Assembly: GCA_026713285.1 (NCBI GenBank)
Contig: JAPOOT010000492.1
Span: 1-22,953, forward strand
DNA length: 22,953 nt
Source of the DNA: Gemmatimonadota bacterium
Lineage (GTDB): Bacteria > JAAXHH01
Reading direction: 5' to 3'
Under the pieces are notes generated by a model. It was not told the origin of the DNA. It was given only the letters and a program-made list of their open reading frames with translations, and ran no database searches. Numbering within the stretch: the first letter of the stretch is position 1; each line of letters opens with the position of its first letter. Position numbers and translations under genes: made by a program. Shown here one piece after another: positions 14,983 to 22,953 of the stretch.

Positions 14983-16362
14983 GTGAAAACCGGTCACTCA
15001 TCCAGTCCCTTCCAACTCGAAACCGAACTCAGGCGCGATCTGGGCGTCGTATCCGCCACGACCATTATCGTCGGCGGCATCATCGGGTCCGGAATCTTCG
15101 GCGCGCCGGCGGGCATCGCCCAGCAACTCGGCAACCCCGGTCTTTTCCTGCTGGTATGGATTCTGGGTGGGGCGTTGGGTTTCGCGGGGGCCCTGTGCTT
15201 CGCCGAACTCGGCACCATGATGCCCCGAAGCGGCGGGCAGTTCGTCTACCTCAAGGAAGCCTTTCCACCGATCGTGGCCTTCCTCTACGGTTGGGTGGAG
15301 TTCATCCTGCTGCAGAGCGCCGGCATGGCCGCCATCGGCGCCATCTGCACCAGCTACATGGGCTATTTCATCCCGGAGATATCGTCTCACATCACCGTAT
15401 TTTCGCTGGGGCCCATCGCCATCTCTTCCCAGCAGGTCGCCGTCTGGGCATTGATCCTGTTCCTCTGTTTCGTCAACTACGTGGGCGTCCGGTTCGGCGG
15501 CCTCCTGATGAACCTGACCACCTTCGCCAAGGTGACCGCCCTGGTCGGCCTGGCGCTGCTGGCAGCCTGGATCGGCGGGAACGTCAGCCACTTCGAACCG
15601 CTGGTTCCTCCGGATCTCGACACGAGCATCCTGACCGTGCTGGGGCCCGCGATGATCGGTGGGCTATTCGCCTATCAGGGCTGGGTCAACACCAACATGG
15701 TCGTGGGGGAAGTGAAGGATCCGCAGCGTATCCTGCCCCGGGTGATATTCTTCGGTCTCGGACTCTGTACCCTCGTATATCTCGCGGTCAACTGGTCCTA
15801 CCTCTACGTCCTGAGCATCGGTGAAATCGCGGCTTCCGAGCGCGTGGCCGCCGACGCGGCCAGCAGGCTGATCGGTCCCGTGGGGGCGTCGCTGATTTCG
15901 GCGGCCGTCATGATCTCGACCTTCGGAACCATGAACGGCACCATGATCATCACGCCCCGGATCCCCTACGCCATGGCGAGGGCGGGGTTGTTCTTCAAGT
16001 GGTTCACCCACGTGCATCCACGGTACCGGACGCCATCCCGCGCCATCGTGGCCATGTCGGTCATGGGTTTCGTGTGGACCTTCCTGGGCGACTTTCAGTC
16101 TATCATCAACGCTTTCGTCTACATCGTCTACCTCTACTACGGGCTCAACGTCCTCGCCCTCATCGTGCTTCGGCGCAAGTTCCCGGACGCCCGGAGGCCC
16201 TACAAGGTACCCGGCTATCCCTACGTTCCGATTCTATTCCTGGTGGTGGTTGCGTGGGTGGTGGTGACGGTTGTCACCCAGAACTTCCTGCAGGCGCTGC
16301 CCGGCCTGGGATGCCTCGGGCTGGGCGCCGTCGTGTACCTGATCTGGTTCCGGAAAGCCTGA
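14983..16362 (+). CDS. APC-superfamily amino acid permease
   Basis: A 459-residue integral membrane protein with about 12 hydrophobic segments. The first helix carries the family substrate and sodium or proton binding motif GSGIFG (around residues 35-40, in VGGIIGSGIFGAPAGIAQQLGNPG). AELGTMMPRSGGQFVYLKEAF and FAYQGWVNTNMVVGEVKDPQR are conserved landmarks of APC transporters, closest in style to the LAT/glycoprotein-associated group of amino acid exchangers. The C-terminal RRPYKVPGYPYVPILF is also typical. It would carry amino acids across the inner membrane; specificity is not readable. The start is GTG at 14983, with a weak GGA about 9 nt upstream. It is transcribed alone, divergent from the LacI genes, and ends 19 bp from the convergent MFS gene. 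Confidence 0.93.
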   Translation: MKTGHSSSPFQLETELRRDLGVVSATTIIVGGIIGSGIFGAPAGIAQQLGNPGLFLLVWILGGALGFAGALCFAELGTMMPRSGGQFVYLKEAFPPIVAFLYGWVEFILLQSAGMAAIGAICTSYMGYFIPEISSHITVFSLGPIAISSQQVAVWALILFLCFVNYVGVRFGGLLMNLTTFAKVTALVGLALLAAWIGGNVSHFEPLVPPDLDTSILTVLGPAMIGGLFAYQGWVNTNMVVGEVKDPQRILPRVIFFGLGLCTLVYLAVNWSYLYVLSIGEIAASERVAADAASRLIGPVGASLISAAVMISTFGTMNGTMIITPRIPYAMARAGLFFKWFTHVHPRYRTPSRAIVAMSVMGFVWTFLGDFQSIINAFVYIVYLYYGLNVLALIVLRRKFPDARRPYKVPGYPYVPILFLVVVAWVVVTVVTQNFLQALPGLGCLGLGAVVYLIWFRKA

Positions 16363-16381
16363 GTCTCCTCCGGATCAGGGC

Positions 16382-17605
<1,224 letters not shown>

Positions 17606-17659
17606 GGAATCCTGGTCCGCCTGGTCCTGCCGGGGCTTGGCCGCCGGCGGGAAGCGAGT

Positions 17660-18526
17660 CTATCTGCCTACCTTGTAGCCGTAGCCCACGGCGATCCACG
17701 CCTTGACCGGCTGCTGCTTCAAGGTGGCGGGATGATACAGGGAAGCGAATATCTTCTGAAGGAGCAGATCGTCGATCTCGGCATATCCGGTCGATTCGAT
17801 CATGGCGGCATCCACGACCTTGCCCCGTTCATCGATCAGCAACTCGAACCGGACGATGCTCTCCTTCACTTTGCGCAGATTCCGCGGGATCTCCTTCCGG
17901 GAAATACTCATGTTGAGGCGCCGCGGAATGGGCGGCGTGTCGTATTTCCAGGTACCATCGCCCCCCTCGCCCAGGCCGCCCGTACCGCCGGTCCCGCTTC
18001 CCCCTTCGACGCCGCCTTCCGCGCCCGGTCCTCCCATCCCCGCCTCGTCGCCCGCTTCATCCTCGGTTTCCATGGCGACGGCCACGGCACTTTCCATCTC
18101 TTCCTGGGAAGCGATCACGTGCTCCTCGGCGATCAGGCTGTCGTCTATCGGCTCGGGTATCCCCACGACCACGGGAACGGGCACGCCCTTGCTCATGATG
18201 TCGTCCCCGGGATCCTCCGGCGGCTCGAGCCGACCGGGACGGCCGCCGCCCCGCTCCGATGTGAGCAGCCTGCTCGGATCGATGAGGTCGATCAAGTGAT
18301 CGGGATAGGGCATGATCTCGATTTCCACCATGGGCTCGAATTCGATCTCGTTGTAGAGGTAGACTCCGCCGACCACGAAAAAATGCACGAAGGCGGCGCA
18401 CCAGATTCCGGCGCCCAGAAAACGACGCGAGAATCGCTTAAGGGGGTGGGGCACCAGTTCATCGGCTTCGAGTCTTTCCAGGAAGCGTCCGACCCGGTAC
18501 GCGAATTGTCCGAATTCACCGTTCAT
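17660..18526 (-). CDS. TonB C-terminal domain energy transducer
   Basis: A 288-residue membrane-anchored periplasmic protein. A cytoplasmic N-terminus of about 36 residues precedes a single transmembrane helix (roughly 37-57, FLGAGIWCAAFVHFFVVGGVYLY). The periplasmic linker is acidic, then glycine-rich (about 159-191), rather than the Pro-Glu/Pro-Lys-rich spacer of classical TonB. The C-terminal TonB domain is at about 205-288, with RFELLIDERGKVVDAAMIESTGYAEIDD and a final aromatic strand (VKAWIAVGYGYKVG). It would pass proton-motive energy to an outer-membrane receptor. No ExbB, ExbD or receptor gene is in the window. The ATG at 18524-18526 is chosen; the frame is open 21 codons further upstream but without a better ribosome site. 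The MFS gene follows. Confidence 0.87.
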   Translation of the reverse strand: MNGEFGQFAYRVGRFLERLEADELVPHPLKRFSRRFLGAGIWCAAFVHFFVVGGVYLYNEIEFEPMVEIEIMPYPDHLIDLIDPSRLLTSERGGGRPGRLEPPEDPGDDIMSKGVPVPVVVGIPEPIDDSLIAEEHVIASQEEMESAVAVAMETEDEAGDEAGMGGPGAEGGVEGGSGTGGTGGLGEGGDGTWKYDTPPIPRRLNMSISRKEIPRNLRKVKESIVRFELLIDERGKVVDAAMIESTGYAEIDDLLLQKIFASLYHPATLKQQPVKAWIAVGYGYKVGR

Positions 18527-18963
18527 GGCAGGTCTACTCGAAGGCCGGTCGCGGAGGCCGGTCCGGCAGGAAACTTGCGTTGCTGTCAATGGTCATAAGT
18601 TCCACCGCGCGGGGTGCGCTGTCAAGGTCTTTGGCTGTATCGCAGGGACTTCGCAACCTCATCCGGCGCAGCCACAAAACGCTGGACGCGGAAGCCCCGA
18701 AGGCCCCGTCCGGCACAGCCATAAAACGCTGGACGCGGAAGCCCCTCGACCCCGTCCGGCGCAGCCATAAAACGCTTGACAGGGAACCACCCAGGTTTCA
18801 TCATGCCATACGTTTTGCGGTTCGTCCCGCATGCCGGTCTAACCGGCCATCCACTTCTATTTCCATACATTCGCGTCGCGGCCGATCCTGGAGGTCGGGC
18901 GGGTCATACGATTCGGCCCCTACCGGCAGCCATCACGTCGATTACTGCGCTGGGAGCATGCAC
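18527..18963. other. Divergent intergenic region, TonB gene / prolyl isomerase gene
   Basis: A 437-bp gap containing the 46/47-bp array and otherwise nothing coding that I can support. The isomerase reading frame stays open through the whole gap, but that part has no family resemblance. On the minus strand a TTGACA (18620-18625) could be a -35 box for the TonB gene, without a convincing -10 at 17 bp. No clear isomerase promoter was found. Confidence 0.55.
18662..18790. repeat. Tandem array, three units of 46-47 bp
   Basis: Units begin at TCCGGC at 18662, 18709 and 18755. Each contains the block CAGCCAYAAAACGCTKGAC. Units 1 and 2 are close to identical over most of their length; unit 3 is diverged at its end (GACAGGGAACCACC in place of GACGCGGAAGCCCC). 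The array lies wholly in intergenic DNA. Confidence 0.93.
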
Positions 18964-19599
18964 ATGAGAAATCCGGCGACGAAATTGATTCGCATCCTGT
19001 CCGGCCTGCTGCTCTTCGGCCTCCTGGGCATGCCGGCCGGACCGGGCCAGGCCCAGGAAAGAGAAATCACCCTGGAAATGACTACGGAAGCGGGGGTCAT
19101 CGAAATCGTGCTCTACCCGGTCCGGGCGCCGGTTACGGTATCGAATTTCATGCGGTACGTGGACGCCGGGCAATACAACGGCGGAGTCTTCCACCGGACG
19201 GTGACCATGGACAACCAGCCGAACAACGACGTGAAGATCGAGGTGATTCAGGGCGCCGTGAACCCCGATTTCCGGGATGACAGTTACCCGCCAAACAGCG
19301 GATTCGATCCGATTCCGCTGGAACGGACCACCTCGACCGGGATCAGGCACGTGGACGGCGCGATTTCCATGGCCCGCATGGGGCCGGACACGGCGACATC
19401 GGGTTTCTTCTTCTGCATAGGCGATCAGCCCGAGCTCGATTTCGGCGGCAAACGCAACCCGGACGGACAGGGATTCGCCGCTTTCGGCCGCGTGACCCGG
19501 GGCATGGACGTGATCCGGAAGATCCAGATGTCTCCCCGCGAAAACCAGCGTCTCACGCCGCCGGTCGCGATTACCGGCGTGATGAGAAAAACCAGGTAA
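18964..19599 (+). CDS. Exported cyclophilin-type peptidyl-prolyl cis-trans isomerase
   Basis: A 211-residue protein with an N-terminal signal peptide: basic MRNPATKLIR, a hydrophobic core, and a likely cleavage after GQAQ near residue 31. It then has a single cyclophilin domain. Landmarks are APVTVSNFMRYVDAGQYNGGVFHRTV, whose FHR includes the catalytic arginine, and GAISMARMGPDTATSGFFFCIGDQPELDFGG followed by GFAAFGRVTRGMDVI. It would speed proline isomerisation in proteins folding in the periplasm. The ATG at 18964 is chosen over the in-frame ATG at 18958 because GGGAG (18952-18956) is 7 nt from the former and only 1 nt from the latter. The M14 peptidase gene begins 34 bp after its stop, so the two are probably co-transcribed. 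Confidence 0.92.
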   Translation: MRNPATKLIRILSGLLLFGLLGMPAGPGQAQEREITLEMTTEAGVIEIVLYPVRAPVTVSNFMRYVDAGQYNGGVFHRTVTMDNQPNNDVKIEVIQGAVNPDFRDDSYPPNSGFDPIPLERTTSTGIRHVDGAISMARMGPDTATSGFFFCIGDQPELDFGGKRNPDGQGFAAFGRVTRGMDVIRKIQMSPRENQRLTPPVAITGVMRKTR

Positions 19600-19633
19600 T
19601 AAACCGCAGGCCATCCCCAGACAGGAGCGTTCC

Positions 19634-22186
19634 ATGACCGACCGCGTTGAGCGTCCGGACTCTTTCTTCGGCTTCCGGCTCGGCGACGACTGCAAAATGG
19701 CCCGCTGGGACCGCATTTCAGAGTACTTCTACCTGCTGAACCAGCAGAGCGAAAACATCCGCGTGGTCAATCTGGGTCCCACGACGGAGAACAACCCCTT
19801 CCTGCTCGCCATTATCACTTCGGCCGGAAACCTGGCCGACCTGGAAGAACTGCGGGAGACCAACCGGCGGATCTGCGATCCCCGGGGCCTTTCGGACGAC
19901 GAAATCGACGGCCTTGTCGGCAGGGGAAAGGTCATCGTCTGCCAGTCCATGGGTCTTCACGCCAGCGAGATCGCCGCGACGCAGATGGCGCCCCAGCTCG
20001 CCTACGACCTGGTCACGGGCGACGACGAGACCACGAAGAATATCCTGGAGAACGTCATATTCCTGATGGTTCCGTGCTTCAATCCCGATGGCCAGATCAT
20101 GGTGTCGGACTGGTACAACGAGCACCTTGGCACGGAATACGAGGGATGCGAACTACCGTGGCTGTATCACAAGTATTGCGGACACGACAACAACCGGGAC
20201 GCCTTCATGTTGAACCTTGTGGAGTCCCGGTACATGGCCAAAATCATGTTCAATGACTGGCACCCCCACGTCTTCCAGGACCACCACGAAATGGGCGGAT
20301 ACCAGCCCCGGCTGTTCGTCTGTCCATACTGCGAACCCATTCATCCCCACGCCGATCCGCTCATTTGGCGCGAGATCAACTGGTACGGGGCGCACATGGT
20401 CTACAAGCTGGAGGAAGCGGGCAAACAGGGCGTGATCAGCGGCGCCATGTTCCCGGCATGGTACCACATGGGCTTCCACTGGCTCGGAAACTACCACAAC
20501 ATAGCGAGTCTGCTGACCGAAACGGCCCAGGCGAAACTGGCCAGTCCCCTTTACGTCCATCCCCATCAACTCAGAGGGGAGGACGGCGACACGCTCCACA
20601 CGCTGCCCCACTACAAGCCGCAGACGAACTTTCCAAACCCGTGGCCTGGGGGATGGTGGCGGTTGCGCGACATGGTGGACCAGCAGCGCGTGGCGGCCAT
20701 CGGTCTCATGGACATCGCGGCCCGGTGCCGGGAAACCGTGCTGCGGAACGCCGCGCAGAAGGCCCTGCACCAGACCGGCAGGGGCCAGGAGGACGGTTCG
20801 GCGGGTTTCTTCATACGTCCCGATCAACACGACGCCCCCGTCGCGGCCGGCCTGGTAAACGCCCTGGTGCGACAGGGGATCGACGTGCAGCGGACCCGGA
20901 CCCGCGCTACGGTGGGGACCCGGGTTTATCCCGCGGGTACCTGGTTCATTTCCAACGCGCAGCCCAAACGGGGCGCAGTAAAGACGCTGCTGGAACGGAC
21001 CATCTGGCCCGACGACGCCTGGGCAAGAAAGGCCGATGGCTCGCCCACGCGGATCTTCGATACGACGACGGACACGCTGGCGGAGATGATGGGCGTCGTG
21101 GCGGAGCCCGCGGAGGTGCCGCACGCCGCCCTGGACACCGGCTCGCTTAACCTCGATCCGGTGACCGAGTCCGTGCCGGTGGCCGGAGCGGTAACAGGCG
21201 ACGGGGAGCACGGCATGGCCGTCGATCCCCGGCATAACGCCGCTTTCTCCGCGGTCAACGAACTGCTGGAGACGGGTGCTGAAATCGGCCGGACCGCGAG
21301 ACCCCTTTCCGTAGGCGCCCGCGAACTGCCGGCCGGCGCTTTTATCGTCAGGGAGGCCGACCGGGAACGGGCCGAGCAGATCATTCGGAATACCGGCGCA
21401 AGCGGCTATCGACTCGAGGAGCAGGTGGAAGGCGAACCGCTCTCGAAGCCGCGCATTGCCATGTATCAGCGGTACTGGGGCGGCAACATGCCCGAGGGAT
21501 GGACCCGCATGACGCTGGAGCAAGCGGGGTTCTCCTACCGCAGCGTGCGGGACGCCGATATCCGGGGCGGCCTCCGCGACCTCTGCGACGTGTTCATCCT
21601 GCCCGACGACACGATGGACATGATGGCCGGCACGGAACAGGAGATCGAAAATCGCCTGAAGACCATGTCCCAGCCCGAGGCGTACCGGAGCGCCCTGGGC
21701 GATCCGGAAATCGACGCGATCGGCGACCTCGTGGAAAAGGGCGGGACGCTCGTGGCCGTCGGCCGCGCGTGCCGGCTTCCCATCGAGAAGTTCGGCCTGC
21801 ATATCACGGACGTATCCGCCGGCCTGCCCGAAAGCGCATTCTTCTGTCCCGGTTCCATGCTGCGGATCCGCGTCGACAATTCCCACCGCCTCGGATTCGG
21901 CATGCCGGACCAGGCCCTGGCCATGCACCGCACCAGCCCCGTGTATTCGATCAACCCGTCACACTACAACGACCTGTACGAAGTGGTCGCCGCATATCCC
22001 GAAAAAGACGTGCTCGAAAGCGGGTGGCTGATCGGCGAGGAGCACATCGCCGGCAAGCCCGCCATGATCAGCGTGCGTCACGGCAAGGGACGGATCGTGC
22101 TCTACGGGTTCCAGGTAAACTTCCGCAACCAGACCCACGGCACTTTCAAGCTGCTATTCAACGCGCTGTACGGCGCCGGATCTTGA
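19634..22186 (+). CDS. M14-family zinc carboxypeptidase-like protein with large C-terminal extension
   Basis: An 850-residue protein. The N-terminal third matches the M14 metallocarboxypeptidase fold: zinc ligands His109 and Glu112 in MGLHASE, the NPDG motif at 150-153, the substrate-binding NNRD at 186-189, a second zinc His in QDHHEMGG (217 or 218) and a candidate general-base Glu296 in LLTETAQAK. All expected catalytic residues appear present. The remaining roughly 550 residues are not recognised with confidence; from about residue 605 (KPRIAMYQRYWGGNMPEG) the pattern resembles a class I glutamine-amidotransferase-like or ThuA-like fold. There is no signal peptide or membrane segment, although the preceding co-oriented isomerase is exported. 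The ATG has AGGAG at a spacing of 6. It likely hydrolyses peptides or amino-acid conjugates; the substrate is unknown. Confidence 0.88.
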   Translation: MTDRVERPDSFFGFRLGDDCKMARWDRISEYFYLLNQQSENIRVVNLGPTTENNPFLLAIITSAGNLADLEELRETNRRICDPRGLSDDEIDGLVGRGKVIVCQSMGLHASEIAATQMAPQLAYDLVTGDDETTKNILENVIFLMVPCFNPDGQIMVSDWYNEHLGTEYEGCELPWLYHKYCGHDNNRDAFMLNLVESRYMAKIMFNDWHPHVFQDHHEMGGYQPRLFVCPYCEPIHPHADPLIWREINWYGAHMVYKLEEAGKQGVISGAMFPAWYHMGFHWLGNYHNIASLLTETAQAKLASPLYVHPHQLRGEDGDTLHTLPHYKPQTNFPNPWPGGWWRLRDMVDQQRVAAIGLMDIAARCRETVLRNAAQKALHQTGRGQEDGSAGFFIRPDQHDAPVAAGLVNALVRQGIDVQRTRTRATVGTRVYPAGTWFISNAQPKRGAVKTLLERTIWPDDAWARKADGSPTRIFDTTTDTLAEMMGVVAEPAEVPHAALDTGSLNLDPVTESVPVAGAVTGDGEHGMAVDPRHNAAFSAVNELLETGAEIGRTARPLSVGARELPAGAFIVREADRERAEQIIRNTGASGYRLEEQVEGEPLSKPRIAMYQRYWGGNMPEGWTRMTLEQAGFSYRSVRDADIRGGLRDLCDVFILPDDTMDMMAGTEQEIENRLKTMSQPEAYRSALGDPEIDAIGDLVEKGGTLVAVGRACRLPIEKFGLHITDVSAGLPESAFFCPGSMLRIRVDNSHRLGFGMPDQALAMHRTSPVYSINPSHYNDLYEVVAAYPEKDVLESGWLIGEEHIAGKPAMISVRHGKGRIVLYGFQVNFRNQTHGTFKLLFNALYGAGS

Positions 22187-22227
22187 ACGAGAATTCAACA
22201 CCCATTACTACTATTCTACTATAGCAT

Positions 22228-22256
22228 CGAGAGTGTCGAGCAACGCATCTCGTTTT
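22228..22256 (+). terminator. Weak candidate terminator after the M14 gene
   Basis: CGAGA (22228-22232) pairs with TCTCG (22248-22252), followed at once by TTTT. The stem is only 5 bp and the loop 15 nt, so stability is doubtful. Confidence 0.25.
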
Positions 22257-22295
22257 AATAACAAGACAAATTTGGTTAGCTAAAGAGATTTCATT

Positions 22296-22862
22296 TTGCT
22301 TTGGAAATCACGAGTTCACTCAAGGCTCAGGCGAGCATTCGTATATCTTATTGAAGATGTTAGTATGATAAGATATCTTATGGGATTTGTAGCAATAACC
22401 ATCATGTTTGGAATAGCTTACGCTTATTTAACCCCGATTGGACACGGTATCGGGCAGAATCTCGAACCTGTGAGTGATGCCAGTTTTTTAATTGGTGTAT
22501 ACTTCAGCATTGTCACAATAACCTCCTTAGGATATGGAAACATGCATCCCATGGGAGTTTCGATGGCACTTACAAGTGTGGAAGTACTTATTGGACTTGG
22601 TATGATTGGCATCATGATTGCCAAGATTTCATCACAACGTCTTTCGCATCATGTTTCACGCCTTTTCGCATCTGACACCCAAAAACGGCTTGAAGGCATT
22701 GCCGACAAATTCGAGGGACTTCTACGTGACCTGAGAGATATTCTACCTATTCCAGATGTGCCTAGTCAAACTCCTACAACCGATGACTTGAAATCTGAAT
22801 TCTCACCTGGATTTAACCTTGATTCGTCAAAAATCAGACTGCCAACCGCAGGTACGCGTTGA
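22296..22862 (+). CDS. Two-transmembrane potassium-channel-like protein, 3' end probably altered
   Basis: A 188-residue protein of the ion-channel-2 (pore-loop) family. A short basic N-terminal helix (RLRRAFVYLIED) precedes TM1 (about 25-45), a pore helix, the selectivity filter SLGYGN (77-82) and TM2 (about 89-111), followed by a polar cytoplasmic tail of about 75 residues. Canonical filters read TVGYGD, so three of six positions are conservative variants. It would form a tetrameric cation, probably potassium, channel. The start is uncertain: TTG at 22296 keeps the basic helix; ATG at 22365 would begin just before TM1. Codon use is AT-rich, unlike every other gene here. The last nine or so codons overlap the opposite-strand transposase tail, so the C-terminus may be truncated and finished by foreign sequence. 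Confidence 0.8.
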   Translation: MLWKSRVHSRLRRAFVYLIEDVSMIRYLMGFVAITIMFGIAYAYLTPIGHGIGQNLEPVSDASFLIGVYFSIVTITSLGYGNMHPMGVSMALTSVEVLIGLGMIGIMIAKISSQRLSHHVSRLFASDTQKRLEGIADKFEGLLRDLRDILPIPDVPSQTPTTDDLKSEFSPGFNLDSSKIRLPTAGTR

Positions 22863-22953
22863 TTTGCCTGAACCTGCTTTCGACCTGTTCGTTGCGTTCG
22901 AGTCTCAAGGTGTTTTTCCCTCCGGTCCGCACCAGGCGTCCGGCCCGGTTGAA
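22834..22953 (-). CDS. C-terminal fragment of a probable transposase (IS1380-like), cut by window edge
   Basis: Thirty-nine codons enter from beyond the window and end at TGA (complement of 22834-22836). The peptide includes NRAGRLVRTGGKNTLRL followed by a charged tail ending YLRLAV. A stretch of the form RLVRT.GK.TLRL close to the C-terminus recalls IS1380-family DDE transposases; this comes from memory of the family and is not checked. The composition is clearly richer in GC than the channel gene, and the change falls near 22830, where the terminal inverted repeat of an insertion sequence would be expected. The fragment is too short for certainty about the family. Confidence 0.45.
   Translation of the reverse strand, partial: FNRAGRLVRTGGKNTLRLERNEQVESRFRQINAYLRLAV

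Noticed and set aside
18580..18963. N-terminal extension of the prolyl isomerase through the intergenic array
   Set aside because: The signal peptide and a correctly spaced GGGAG point to the ATG at 18964; the upstream frame is low-complexity and runs through the tandem repeats.
20153..21928. A 591-codon minus-strand frame opposite the M14 gene
   Set aside because: Antisense of a conserved peptidase gene with visible catalytic motifs; His/Gly/Val-rich shadow composition and no domain.
22186..22254. AACGAGA/TCTCGTT inverted repeat (22186-22192 and 22248-22254) as ends of a small mobile element
   Set aside because: Only 7 bp, no target duplication, and the pairing is partly the same as the weak terminator stem; chance is sufficient.

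Overview
The window is a GC-rich (roughly 60-65% by eye) bacterial chromosome segment with one sharply AT-richer patch at its right end. The gene set suggests an uncultured Gram-negative bacterium of the FCB group: a GWxTD-domain secreted protein, a TonB-type energy transducer, phytanoyl-CoA-type dioxygenase, Gfo/Idh/MocA oxidoreductase, an NHS-type MFS permease and a large M14 peptidase. A Latescibacterota-like or Poribacteria-like lineage would fit, but this is inference from gene content only. No rRNA, tRNA or CRISPR array was recognised.

Layout. (1) 1-1310, minus: purB, cut by the window edge. (2) 1311-1760: divergent control region with a good promoter on each strand and a 4 x 36-bp tandem array that would lie in the leader of the next gene. 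(3) 1761-2903, plus: FAD-dependent monomeric sarcosine/N-methyl amino acid oxidase. (4) 8329 down to 3074, minus: a probable four-gene transcription unit, GWxTD protein - priA - SPL-family radical SAM protein - PaaI-like thioesterase. (5) 8677-10709, plus: Gfo/Idh/MocA oxidoreductase and phytanoyl-CoA dioxygenase-like protein, both with 3' ends copied in short tandem arrays. (6) 14489 down to 10838, minus: three consecutive paralogous LacI-family repressors. (7) 14983-16362, plus: APC amino-acid permease, convergent with (8) 18526 down to 16382, minus: a TonB-domain protein and a nucleoside:H+ symporter-like MFS permease. (9) 18964-22186, plus: exported cyclophilin-type prolyl isomerase followed closely by an 850-residue M14 metallopeptidase-like protein. 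(10) 22187 to the end: AT-rich two-TM potassium channel gene whose 3' end overlaps the tail of a probable transposase.

How it fits together. purB and priA are housekeeping genes; the rest is mainly transport and catabolism: oxidation of N-methyl amino acids, amino acid uptake, peptide hydrolysis, and an oxidoreductase/dioxygenase pair of the kind used on small carbon compounds. The three LacI paralogs have almost the same recognition helix. Two of them carry a nearly identical CACACGTGTG-like palindrome just downstream of a candidate promoter, which suggests auto- or cross-regulation.

The most unusual structural theme is five unrelated short tandem arrays (unit lengths 36, 50, 58, 10 and 46/47 bp), all in intergenic DNA or running through a gene's stop codon. 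The other notable locus is the AT-rich channel gene abutting the transposase tail, which looks like transferred DNA later interrupted. No clearly new multi-gene system is demonstrated; the LacI triplet with its operators, the array theme and the right-end island are the best leads.
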